From assembly GCF_014334135.1 (NCBI RefSeq), contig NZ_CP060497.1, positions 4,898,001 through 4,962,000 on the forward strand: a DNA stretch of 64,000 nucleotides, written 5' to 3'. This stretch comes from Olivibacter sp. SDN3. GTDB taxonomy: Bacteria > Bacteroidota > Bacteroidia > Sphingobacteriales > Sphingobacteriaceae. The position numbers and the translations under genes were made by a program. The notes beneath the pieces were generated by a model. It saw only the letters and a program-made list of their open reading frames with translations, did no database searches and was not told the DNA's origin. This document shows positions 28,030 to 36,921 of the stretch, in pieces (position 1 is the first letter of the stretch; each line of letters opens with the position of its first letter).

Positions 28030-30062
28030 CTTATCTGTAGCTTGACTTCCGGCTTATGGTTTCCTTCCAAACGATCTAAGCCGGTACCGGTATAATCGAC
28101 ACCATCATATCTAAAAGATGCATACCTGCACCATAAATCTATCCCTCTAGCAACCTTATACCGTAAGTTGAGGTAATAGCGGAACCCCTTATTGCTGTAA
28201 AGCGGAAATGAATATGCATAGAGTACATCACTCTCAAACGCATAGATACGCGATTGATAACTATCGGTGTTAAATAAAGCAAACCGCATATTGCCCGATA
28301 AACTGGAGGTTAACGGCGCATAAATGATATCCTGATATATCAGGTAGCCATATTCTTTTATGCGATCTTTTTTATATTGAACCACTTCCGCCCTATTGCG
28401 CATACGTATTGTCTCATGGAAACTATATTGCACTTCCGCCCGGCACTGTTGCCTGACAACATTTTCTAAAAAATTTACCACCTGCTGCTGCCCATTCTCC
28501 GATTTTCCACGATACCGATATCGCAATGCGTAACGTGTTTGCTTATTAGGTGTGTAAGTAATTTGTGAAAACAGATCAACACCATCAGAAGGTGCATCTA
28601 CACGGTATCTCAACCACGGAAACTTAAAATAATCGGCATACCCCACCCATTGAAAGGCTCTGCTGGGTTGAAAAATCAGGCCGGTGTAGAATCCAGCTTC
28701 GTTCACGGCATTACTGCCCTCAGCTATCGCTTGATTGTAAAAAGCATGGTAGTCTCTTTGGTAATTGCGTTGCTGTAATACCAGCGAAAACTGGTGCGAT
28801 AAAGTAGCGATAATCCCATTAGTATATGCGATGCCAGTACCTAAGCTATGAGCAAATTCGCCAAAAATATAAAGGTTCATCACGTTATAATTGTAATAAA
28901 TACTCGTATTGGTTAACTGTTGGCCACGAAAGAAATAGGCATTGTATAATTGGGGTCTTGGCGACAGTTCACCATCAAAATGCGTTTGATAAATAGTAGA
29001 ACCTAAAGTCAATTTAGCAGTTTGATATTGTGCGTTTGCACCAAAAATAAACTCACCAAGATTATGTTTGTTGGCCACCTCGCTTGGTGTTCGATGTAGG
29101 CCGTTTTGGCCCAGAGCACTGAATTTATTTCCGTTTTCTCCTTCCTCCTGCAAAGTGGCTGTTAATTTTTTGTAGGATACAAAGGGCGTAAATGCAATTT
29201 TTTTTAGGCTATAAGTTGCAGCAAGACCCCGAAAGAACGAAAACTCATTGGTAGAGGTATAAGGCTGTAAACCACCACCCTGTCTCGCCATATGCTGTAC
29301 CAAAGCCCCTTTTCCAAAGCTCAACCCTGTCCACAAAGCCAAACCTTGGCCAAACTGCATCGCATAATCGCCTAACACTACATGTTTCCATCTTTTTTGG
29401 TTGCCGAGGTAAATGCTTCCGGAGTAAAAATCAAACCCGTAGGGTTGTGCACCAGCGAAGAACTGTTCGCCGGGATCTTTTTTCATATTCAATGACAAAC
29501 GAAAGTCTGGTGTATATTGATACCGATAACGCACAAATAGGCGACTTGGAGACCCCAGATACCTTGATCGAGTGGAATCTTGGATGGTGTATCCCAATTG
29601 ATTTCCTATCACCCTTCCATACCGCATCATCAAATCGTGTTTACCCTCACGCAAATAATCATAAACATCAGCCCCTTTCAATGCTGAAATTTCATCTACC
29701 TTAACAAAGGGCAATAGCAGCCTGATGATATTCAGACCTAAATCCTTCACTGCCTGGAGCTCGTAAATGGTTATATAATCGCCAGATGTTCTACGATGTT
29801 CAAGGATGCCCGATACTTGCATAGGCGACAATATCCGGAGTTCTGTCAGCTCCCTTCCATCTGTTTTGTTTAGATTAATAGGATGTATACGATAATAATT
29901 TAATTTTTCTGTTAATTCCGTATAATCGAAATCCTCCCCCAGTTCTTCCACCATCGACTCAACAAGCTGCTCAATCAGTAGATCGTTAGTTTGCGCACAA
30001 GTATAATAGCAACACAACGATAGGAAAAGAGTTGCCAAGGTGTATTTAAAAAGCATAGGCAA
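28017..30062 (-). CDS. Helix-hairpin-helix protein with predicted outer-membrane barrel
   Basis: 681 residues. A signal peptide (about 1-23, ending YTCAQT) is followed by helix-hairpin-helix repeats at about 45-120 (INLNKTDGRELTELRILSP, then a GDYITIYELQAVKDLG segment). The rest is rich in aromatic alternating strands (YRYQYTPDFRLSLNMKK, FRYYLNLRYKVARGIDLW) as in outer-membrane barrels. The HHH part resembles DNA-binding ComEA-like modules. With comEC directly downstream, a role in DNA passage is a reasonable guess but is not shown. The gene overlaps its upstream neighbour by 17 bp. Confidence 0.8.
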   Translation of the reverse strand: MPMLFKYTLATLFLSLCCYYTCAQTNDLLIEQLVESMVEELGEDFDYTELTEKLNYYRIHPINLNKTDGRELTELRILSPMQVSGILEHRRTSGDYITIYELQAVKDLGLNIIRLLLPFVKVDEISALKGADVYDYLREGKHDLMMRYGRVIGNQLGYTIQDSTRSRYLGSPSRLFVRYRYQYTPDFRLSLNMKKDPGEQFFAGAQPYGFDFYSGSIYLGNQKRWKHVVLGDYAMQFGQGLALWTGLSFGKGALVQHMARQGGGLQPYTSTNEFSFFRGLAATYSLKKIAFTPFVSYKKLTATLQEEGENGNKFSALGQNGLHRTPSEVANKHNLGEFIFGANAQYQTAKLTLGSTIYQTHFDGELSPRPQLYNAYFFRGQQLTNTSIYYNYNVMNLYIFGEFAHSLGTGIAYTNGIIATLSHQFSLVLQQRNYQRDYHAFYNQAIAEGSNAVNEAGFYTGLIFQPSRAFQWVGYADYFKFPWLRYRVDAPSDGVDLFSQITYTPNKQTRYALRYRYRGKSENGQQQVVNFLENVVRQQCRAEVQYSFHETIRMRNRAEVVQYKKDRIKEYGYLIYQDIIYAPLTSSLSGNMRFALFNTDSYQSRIYAFESDVLYAYSFPLYSNKGFRYYLNLRYKVARGIDLWCRYASFRYDGVDYTGTGLDRLEGNHKPEVKLQIRCRF

Positions 30063-30846
30063 TAAATGTTTGTGGAGAAAGCCCGAGCTTAGGATGTATA
30101 ACCATCGCCATGTCTAGGAATATACCTTTAAAAAATAGGCCTATCCCACAAAATTGCTTAAATTCATCGACGGCCAATCCTCCGCGGAAACTGATCCAAC
30201 TGATCGGGAGATATTCTAAACCGGCACGAACATCTACCCTTTCCGTACTTATGATTTTATCGACATCTGCTGTAAGCAAAAGATTGGTATTTACGCGATA
30301 CCCTGTTCCCAATTTTACCTGAGCCGGTACCGCAGCATGGGCAGTATTATGGTATTTAACATTGCCGACGTTGGACATATGCACACCAACTGTCCAGTTG
30401 GTATTGAGGTAGCATTGTAAACCTATGTCTACTGAAAACAACTGATCTCCACCGTATTTATCTATACGGAGCTGATTATAATTAACGGTTACTGCAGTGG
30501 CCAATAACTGACCGAAATGGCGGGCAAAAGAAGCCGCCAATTTCAACTCGCTATACGTTCCTGTAATACCGTAATCAGAAACATGCGCACCCAGAACGCC
30601 TAGTTTAGTGGGCTTTGCGACAACTGCTCCCTGATAACGGATATCGCTTTGCATGAAATGCGCTTGATAATAAGTTCCCACTTCAAGTTTTTTTAACGTA
30701 ATTAAACCTGCCGGATTACTCGTAAGCGCGCTCAGCCCCTGAAGTGCGGTACCCGTATTACCCATGCCGCTAAAGCGAGCAGCAGGATTGATTTGGGCCA
30801 CAACCGTTAATGGTAAAAATAGTTGGATTATAATTTTGAAAAACAT
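30046..30846 (-). CDS. PorV/PorQ-like outer-membrane protein
   Basis: 266 residues with a signal peptide ending VVAQINPAARFSGMGNTGTAL, a start typical of the PorV/PorQ (FadL-like) barrel group, followed by NPAGLITLKKLEVGTYYQ and repeated beta strands. PorV-type proteins carry type IX secretion cargo or remain uncharacterised barrels; this one is shorter than PorV (about 380 aa) and nearer PorQ in size. It is the first gene of the operon leading to the HHH protein, ComEC and RecQ. Confidence 0.65.
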   Translation of the reverse strand: MFFKIIIQLFLPLTVVAQINPAARFSGMGNTGTALQGLSALTSNPAGLITLKKLEVGTYYQAHFMQSDIRYQGAVVAKPTKLGVLGAHVSDYGITGTYSELKLAASFARHFGQLLATAVTVNYNQLRIDKYGGDQLFSVDIGLQCYLNTNWTVGVHMSNVGNVKYHNTAHAAVPAQVKLGTGYRVNTNLLLTADVDKIISTERVDVRAGLEYLPISWISFRGGLAVDEFKQFCGIGLFFKGIFLDMAMVIHPKLGLSPQTFIAYAF

Positions 30847-30926
30847 ATCACCATAAAGGTACTTACAATACGGTAACTCGGTGATCTGTTCAGTAGAATG
30901 AACAAAATGAATGAATTAGCGCTGCA

Positions 30927-31388
30927 TTATGGCGATGTTTTACGTTTCAAAAATTCCGCTAAGGCTATTTGGTCTGTTTTAAAGGTTAAATCTGAAACCT
31001 TCATATTACTGATAGGTACCCATCGAAATGACTGCAAAACCTCTCCCTCCGTCTCATCAAAATCGAAAGCTCTTGCCTTAAAATTTAGTGTAAAAGGTTC
31101 TTTATTTATTACTTGATAATAGATGGAAATAATCTGACTATCGTTAAAATAAGAATGCTCATAAAAATCTGTGGTATAGACATGTCCCAATACCTCCACC
31201 TCAATCATGCACTCCTCAAAATATTCCCTTCGCAAACCCTCGCGAAGCCCCTCTCCGTATTCAAGGCCTCCTCCAGGAAATTTACTGAATCGCTTACCAT
31301 ATTCCTGCTCATCGCTTATCAATAATTCGTTCTGCTCATTTAAGAGTAAACCATACACCCTTACATTAAATGGATACAATGCCTGCAT
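30927..31388 (-). CDS. Nudix hydrolase
   Basis: 153 residues. The Nudix box is at about 39-61: GGGLEYGEGLREGLRREYFEE, matching G-x5-E-x7-R-E-x2-E-E with the catalytic glutamates present, but the usual Gly after EE-x is Met here. Nudix enzymes cleave nucleoside diphosphates linked to another moiety; the substrate is not evident. It is transcribed divergently from uvrD. A TACTTTTG motif (31406-31413, minus) lies 18 bp before the start. Confidence 0.88.
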   Translation of the reverse strand: MQALYPFNVRVYGLLLNEQNELLISDEQEYGKRFSKFPGGGLEYGEGLREGLRREYFEECMIEVEVLGHVYTTDFYEHSYFNDSQIISIYYQVINKEPFTLNFKARAFDFDETEGEVLQSFRWVPISNMKVSDLTFKTDQIALAEFLKRKTSP

Positions 31389-31530
31389 ACGTCTTTTAAG
31401 AAATTCAAAAGTAAAAATATAAATTAAAAAAATTAACTTATCTAATAAACCTTAAGAAATCGCTCCAACCTAGACCACTCAGCTAACATTTTTTTTCTAT
31501 CTTTACACCTCTAAAAAAGGCAAGAACATT

Positions 31531-33813
31531 TTGGATTATTTAAAAGGACTAAACCCCTCTCAGCGAGCTGCAGTAGAGCAAACAGAAGGACCGGTCATGA
31601 TTGTTGCGGGAGCTGGGTCTGGTAAGACACGCGTAATTACATATCGAGTAGCCCATTTAATACGTAAAGGTATAGACCCATTCCATATTTTAGTGTTGAC
31701 CTTCACAAACAAAGCCGCGAAGGAAATGCGCGAACGCATTATGAATGTGGTCGGCAATGAGGCAAAAAACATATGGATGGGAACATTCCACTCGGTATTC
31801 GCCAAGATTCTTCGGGTTGAGGCACAGCACATTGGATACCCAAGCAACTTTACCATATACGATACGGACGATAGTAAAAGTTTATTGCGTTCGATTTTAA
31901 AAGAAATGCAATTGGACGACAAATTGTATAATGCTAATTTTGTATACAACCGCATTTCAGCGGCTAAAAATAATTTGATATCCGCCGCCGAGTACCAAAA
32001 GAATGCGCAAATTCAGGCAGAAGATCAATCCGGTGGCAGAGGACAGCTCGGATTGATTTACCAAACCTACACGCAGCGATGTTACAAAGCGGGAGCAATG
32101 GATTTTGACGATTTACTATTCAAAACCAACGTTTTGCTCAAAGAACACCCCGAAATACTATACAAGTATCAAACCAAGTTTAAGTATTTAATGGTAGATG
32201 AATATCAAGACACCAACTTTTCGCAGTATCTAATTGTGAAAAGATTAGCAGCAATTAACGAAAACATCTGTGTTGTGGGAGATGATGCACAAAGTATTTA
32301 TGCTTTCAGGGGGGCCAACATTCAAAATATATTAAACTTTGAAAAGGATTATCCGGATTTGAATGTATTCAAATTGGAACAAAATTATCGGTCTACCCAA
32401 AACATCGTCAATGCCGCCAACAGCATCATATCCAACAATAAAAACCAATTAAAGAAAAGCGTGTTCTCTGAGAATGAGACAGGCGATAAAATAAATGTAG
32501 TACGTGCTTTTAGTGATAATGAAGAGGGAAAAATGGTTGCGGAAAACATTCTTCAGGATCGATCACTTCATTCCCTAAGGTTTAAGGATTTCGCTATATT
32601 ATATCGAACCAATGCGCAGTCCCGCGCCATGGAAGAGTCGCTCAGAAAACTGAATATTCCCTATAAGATATACGGCGGTACGTCTTTTTATCAACGAAAA
32701 GAAATAAAAGACTTAATAGCCTATTTTAGACTTACATTTAACCCTAACGATGAAGAAGCATTAAAGCGGGTTATCAATTACCCACGAAGGGGTATCGGCG
32801 ATACTTCCGTGGAACGCATTTTTATAGCCGCGGATCAACATCAAACAAGCTTATGGGAAGTCATTGCCAATCCGCAAAATTTCCTCGATGGTCGAACTGC
32901 TGGCGTAGTGTATCCTTTTGGTTCGCTCATACAGAGTTTCCAGGTTCTGGCAAAGAATAATAATGCCTATGACGTAGCCTTACATATCGCCCAACATTCG
33001 GGCATTCTGAAAGATCTATATGAAGATAAATCCGTTGAGGGTTTAAACCGATACGAAAACATTCAGGAATTACTCAATGGGATTAAAGAATTCAGCGAAC
33101 GTGAAGACATTGAAGAAAAGGGGCTCGATATTTTTATGCAAGATATCGCTTTGTTAACAAATGATGATAAAGACAAAGATCCGAATGCCGATACCGTTTC
33201 GTTAATGACTATACACTCTTCAAAAGGCTTGGAGTTTTCGCAGGTTTATATTGTAGGTCTAGAAGAAAACCTATTTCCTTCACAGCTATCACTTAATTCG
33301 CGAAGCGACCTCGAAGAGGAACGGAGGTTATTCTATGTAGCCGTTACCCGTGCTGAAAAAAAACTGACCTTATCGTACGCAACTTCGAGATACCGCTGGG
33401 GGACGCTGAACAACTGCGAACCCAGTAGATTTATTGATGAAATAGATCCTCGCTATCTGGCACTTGATTTCAAAGCTCCTGGAGCTGATACGATACCAAG
33501 CACCTCTTTTGGTAGAGAGCGTGATAGCTGGGGCCAATCATCACAGGACATCTTCACCAAGCCGAAACCGAAAATTGCTTCTAAAACTACCACTATTCTA
33601 CCCAAAGCGCACCAACCAACAGCTGGCTTTGCGCCGTCAGACACCAGTAACCTTCAAGTAGGAATGGAAGTAGAACACGAGCGCTTTGGTTTTGGAAAAG
33701 TTCTTAATTTAGAAGGGAATAAACCCGATATAAAAGCAACTATTTTTTTTAAAGAATTAGGACAGAAACAATTGTTGCTTAAATTTGCAAAACTTAGAAT
33801 TGTCAATAATTAA
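31531..33813 (+). CDS. uvrD: UvrD/PcrA-family superfamily I DNA helicase
   Basis: 760 residues starting with TTG; no in-frame ATG fits the conserved DYLKGLNPSQRAAVEQ start. Visible motifs are Walker A AGAGSGKTRV (about 26-35), TFHSVFAKILR, VDEYQDTN (about 224-231), GDDAQSIYAFRGA, LEQNYRST, TIHSSKGLEF and YVAVTRAEKKL. The tail ends with a Tudor-like VGMEVEHERFGFGKVLNLEG segment known in PcrA/UvrD. It unwinds DNA with 3'-5' polarity in excision repair and removal of RecA filaments. A TATCTTTA box at 31498-31505 may be its -7 element. Confidence 0.95.
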   Translation: MDYLKGLNPSQRAAVEQTEGPVMIVAGAGSGKTRVITYRVAHLIRKGIDPFHILVLTFTNKAAKEMRERIMNVVGNEAKNIWMGTFHSVFAKILRVEAQHIGYPSNFTIYDTDDSKSLLRSILKEMQLDDKLYNANFVYNRISAAKNNLISAAEYQKNAQIQAEDQSGGRGQLGLIYQTYTQRCYKAGAMDFDDLLFKTNVLLKEHPEILYKYQTKFKYLMVDEYQDTNFSQYLIVKRLAAINENICVVGDDAQSIYAFRGANIQNILNFEKDYPDLNVFKLEQNYRSTQNIVNAANSIISNNKNQLKKSVFSENETGDKINVVRAFSDNEEGKMVAENILQDRSLHSLRFKDFAILYRTNAQSRAMEESLRKLNIPYKIYGGTSFYQRKEIKDLIAYFRLTFNPNDEEALKRVINYPRRGIGDTSVERIFIAADQHQTSLWEVIANPQNFLDGRTAGVVYPFGSLIQSFQVLAKNNNAYDVALHIAQHSGILKDLYEDKSVEGLNRYENIQELLNGIKEFSEREDIEEKGLDIFMQDIALLTNDDKDKDPNADTVSLMTIHSSKGLEFSQVYIVGLEENLFPSQLSLNSRSDLEEERRLFYVAVTRAEKKLTLSYATSRYRWGTLNNCEPSRFIDEIDPRYLALDFKAPGADTIPSTSFGRERDSWGQSSQDIFTKPKPKIASKTTTILPKAHQPTAGFAPSDTSNLQVGMEVEHERFGFGKVLNLEGNKPDIKATIFFKELGQKQLLLKFAKLRIVNN

Positions 33814-33873
33814 GTTATATGGCTTACGCATCGATGTGTGAATGAATAGCCGATAACTTGTAAAAGGAAGAAT

Positions 33874-34560
33874 ATGGAATTTGATTATAACAGCACCCGT
33901 AAAAAGTTAATACTAGCTGAATACGGCCGTAACGTACAGAATATGGTAGCCTATATCTGTACGCTTCCAACCAGGGAAGAAAGAAATCGCCATGCACAGG
34001 TGGTAATAGATCTTATGGGTTTTTTAAATCCACATTTAAGAGATGTTTCTGATTTCAAGCATAAATTGTGGGATCATCTACATATTATCTCTGATTTTAA
34101 AATTGATGTAGATTCCCCTTACCCAGTACCGATACCTGGAGCGATACATGCAAAGCCAGAAACCCTTAACTATCCACAACATCGCATTAAGTATAAGCAC
34201 TATGGTCATACCATCGAATTGATGATTGAAAAAGCTAAAAAAATAGAAGATCCTGAGCGTAAAAAGCAGATGGTTCAAGCTATGGCTAATTTCATGAAGA
34301 TGGCCTATGTAACGTGGAACAAAGATTCCGTCACGGATGATCATATCATACACGATCTAAAGGAAATGTCTGAAGGCATATTGGAGTTAGATGAAGACAT
34401 TAATCTTACCAAACTCGAATTTAAGACACCTCCTCCAGGCAATCGCACAAAAGGTGGGAGCAACACCAATCAACAAGGTGGAAATGGTGGCGGTCAAAAA
34501 AACAGGCAACAGCATAAAAACCAAAACAACAATGGCAAAAAGCGTGGCAAACGCTTTTAA
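33874..34560 (+). CDS. DUF4290-family protein
   Basis: 228 residues. The N-terminal about 180 residues match the Bacteroidota family DUF4290 (MEFDYNSTRKKLILAEYGRN, YICTLPTREERNRHAQ, KLWDHLHIISDF). The C-terminal tail is a low-complexity run of Asn, Gln, Gly and Lys (TNQQGGNGGGQKNRQQHK), probably disordered and possibly nucleic-acid binding. Its function is unknown. It lies between uvrD and murA, all on plus, with a hairpin after it. Confidence 0.88.
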   Translation: MEFDYNSTRKKLILAEYGRNVQNMVAYICTLPTREERNRHAQVVIDLMGFLNPHLRDVSDFKHKLWDHLHIISDFKIDVDSPYPVPIPGAIHAKPETLNYPQHRIKYKHYGHTIELMIEKAKKIEDPERKKQMVQAMANFMKMAYVTWNKDSVTDDHIIHDLKEMSEGILELDEDINLTKLEFKTPPPGNRTKGGSNTNQQGGNGGGQKNRQQHKNQNNNGKKRGKRF

Positions 34561-34586
34561 AGCCTTCGAATAGCTTATTTTTAGTC

Positions 34587-34646
34587 AACCGGCCTATTAT
34601 CTTTGTGTTTTTACGAACAACGAAAGATATAGGGCCGGTTTTAGTT
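34587..34646 (+). terminator. Long-loop terminator with a murA promoter inside
   Basis: AACCGGCC (34587-34594) pairs with GGCCGGTT (34633-34640), followed by TTAGTTTTTT. The 38-nt loop holds TATCTTTG (34598-34605), a perfect TAnnTTTG -7 box for murA, though no -33 TTTG is placed correctly. The overlap of the two signals is unusual and unproven. Confidence 0.4.
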
Positions 34647-34671
34647 TTTTAAACACAACCGATCTACTTGA

Positions 34672-35994
34672 ATGAACGCATTTGAAATTTACGGCGGTCA
34701 AGCGCTAAAAGGGGAAATCACACCACAGGGGGCCAAGAACGAGGCCTTACAGATACTTTCTGCAGTATTGTTAACCTCAGATAAAGTAACCATAAGTAAT
34801 ATTCCTGACATCAAAGATGTCAACAAACTCATTGAATTACTAGCAGACCTGGGCGTCAGTATAGAACGTATTAACAAAGACACCTATACTTTTGAAGCAA
34901 ATAATATTAACATAGATCATTTCCAGTCAGACACATTTAAAACAAAAGGCGGTAGTCTAAGAGGGTCTATAATGATTGTTGGTCCGCTATTGGCACGATT
35001 TGGCAAGGCGTCTATCCCCAAACCTGGTGGTGATAAAATCGGCCGTAGAAGACTAGACACACACTTTTTAGGTTTTGAAAAATTAGGGGCAAAATTCAAT
35101 TATGATCCCGACGCCCATTTTTTTCATGTGGATGCAACGAATCTCAAAGGCACCTACATTTTGCTGGATGAGGCGTCGGTAACGGGTACAGCCAATATTG
35201 TAATGGCTGCGGTGCTGGCTAAGGGTACAACTACCATCTATAACGCCGCTTGCGAACCATATCTTCAACAGCTCTGCAAGATGCTCAATAGAATGGGTGC
35301 TAAAATAACAGGAATAGGCTCCAATTTGCTAAAAATTGAGGGTGTGGACAGTCTGACAGGAACGGAACACCGCATGTTACCCGACATGATTGAGATTGGC
35401 TCCTTCATTGGCTTAGCAGCTATGACAGGTTCGGAAATCACTATCAAGGACGTACACTTCGAGGAATTAGGAATCATCCCTACTGTTTTTAGAAGATTAG
35501 GTATTCAGTTAACACATAGGGGTAATGACATCTACATCCCAGCTCAAAACTCTTATGAAATAGAAACCTTCATTGATGGCTCGATACTTACCATAGCAGA
35601 CGCGCCCTGGCCTGGCTTCACCCCAGATCTATTAAGTATAGTACTTGTTGTTGCCACGCAGGCCAAAGGAAATGTACTGATTCATCAAAAAATGTTTGAA
35701 AGCAGACTATTTTTTGTTGATAAATTAATAGATATGGGGGCACAGATTATTCTATGCGATCCTCACCGCGCTACTGTAATCGGACTTAACAAGGCATTTA
35801 AATTACGTGGAATCGAAATGACCTCTCCGGATATCAGGGCCGGTGTATCGCTCTTAATAGCTGCCCTCTCAGCGCAAGGTAAATCTGTTATCTACAATAT
35901 CGAACAAATAGAAAGAGGGTATCAACACATTGATGAACGGCTACAGGCAATTGGTGCACAGATAAAACGAATAGATGCAAACCCGGGACATTAA
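34672..35994 (+). CDS. murA: UDP-N-acetylglucosamine 1-carboxyvinyltransferase MurA
   Basis: 440 residues; catalyses the first committed step of peptidoglycan synthesis, enolpyruvyl transfer from PEP to UDP-GlcNAc. The two EPSP-synthase-like domains are intact, with K22-N23 in QGAKNEAL and the later RAGVSLLIAALSAQG segment. In the catalytic loop the sequence is PGGDKIGRRRLDTH: Asp121 occupies the place of the Cys (Cys115 in E. coli) that fosfomycin alkylates. Asp at this site is known in other MurA enzymes and gives natural fosfomycin resistance. It follows DUF4290 by about 110 bp. Confidence 0.96.
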   Translation: MNAFEIYGGQALKGEITPQGAKNEALQILSAVLLTSDKVTISNIPDIKDVNKLIELLADLGVSIERINKDTYTFEANNINIDHFQSDTFKTKGGSLRGSIMIVGPLLARFGKASIPKPGGDKIGRRRLDTHFLGFEKLGAKFNYDPDAHFFHVDATNLKGTYILLDEASVTGTANIVMAAVLAKGTTTIYNAACEPYLQQLCKMLNRMGAKITGIGSNLLKIEGVDSLTGTEHRMLPDMIEIGSFIGLAAMTGSEITIKDVHFEELGIIPTVFRRLGIQLTHRGNDIYIPAQNSYEIETFIDGSILTIADAPWPGFTPDLLSIVLVVATQAKGNVLIHQKMFESRLFFVDKLIDMGAQIILCDPHRATVIGLNKAFKLRGIEMTSPDIRAGVSLLIAALSAQGKSVIYNIEQIERGYQHIDERLQAIGAQIKRIDANPGH

Positions 35995-36144
35995 ATAACG
36001 TAATGCAAAACTTTTTTATCATATTTCTGTTAAAAAAATTGTCTATATTGTTCAATCTATTTATTCTTACTTTATTTGTGAAATAAATGTTTAACCATTT
36101 ATTTCATATGAAAGTTTAAAACGTTAACCCAAATTAAAAAAACG

Positions 36145-36771
36145 ATGAAAAAAAAGTTTATCTTATTCGGTACGGCTATTGCATTACTATTAGCCTCATG
36201 TGCAGGTAATCCTGAAGGCACACGTTCTGACGCTACCGACGCGACTGAAGTTGGCGAAGCTGCAGGCGCAGAGATTCCCGTAGATGCCAATGCTTCCGAA
36301 GTGAAGTGGGAAGGCACAAAGGTGACAGGGAGTCATTATGGAACTGTCGACATAAGTTCTGGGAAGCTATTTATAGATAATGATGTATTAACCGGAGGTG
36401 AATTCGCTTTTGATTTAAGCACGATTAAAAGTGATGACCTTGAGGGAGAATATAAAGAGAAATTGGAAGGTCACCTGAAAAGTGATGATTTTTTTGACGT
36501 AGAAAATCATCCAGAAGCTACCTTCGTTATTACCAACGTAACACCTGAAGAAGAGAACAAATTAAAAGTTTCAGGAAATCTAACGATTAGAGGAACAAGT
36601 AAAAACATCTCATTCATAACGGATGTAACTGAATCCAATGAAAACAAATTTGATGGTATTGCAGATTTTAATATCGCGCGCGAAGATTGGGGGGTTAGTT
36701 ATGCGGGTCAAGCAGATGATCTAATCAGCAAAGAAATTAATTTCAAGATTCATTTGGTTGCGAGTAAATAA
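36145..36771 (+). CDS. YceI-family lipoprotein
   Basis: 208 residues with a lipoprotein signal (KKKFILFGTAIALLLASC, Cys19). The mature part is the YceI lipocalin-like barrel: SEVKWEGTKVTGSHYGTVD, DVLTGGEFAFDLSTIKSDD, HPEATFVITNV and the conserved LTIRGTSKNISF. YceI proteins bind isoprenoid-like lipids in a beta-barrel. An acidic spacer (EGTRSDATDATEVGEA) links the lipid anchor to the barrel. It is a single-gene unit with a hairpin downstream. Confidence 0.9.
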   Translation: MKKKFILFGTAIALLLASCAGNPEGTRSDATDATEVGEAAGAEIPVDANASEVKWEGTKVTGSHYGTVDISSGKLFIDNDVLTGGEFAFDLSTIKSDDLEGEYKEKLEGHLKSDDFFDVENHPEATFVITNVTPEEENKLKVSGNLTIRGTSKNISFITDVTESNENKFDGIADFNIAREDWGVSYAGQADDLISKEINFKIHLVASK

Positions 36772-36782
36772 AATAAAAAATT

Positions 36783-36846
36783 AAAAGGTATAAGGATTAA
36801 ACGTCGTAGAAAATCAAAGCTATCTATCTTAATTCTTATACTTTTT
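36783..36846 (+). terminator. Terminator between yceI and the convergent cbs gene
   Basis: AAAAGGTATAAGGATTAA and TTAATTCTTATACTTTTT form 18-bp arms with two mismatches around a 28-nt loop, ending in a T-run. It can serve both converging genes. Confidence 0.5.
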
Positions 36847-36921
36847 CCTTCCATTTATTCGGCCAAATGCTATTCTTCATAAAACACACCTTTCATACAA
36901 CCGGTTCATTTAACTCCGTTG

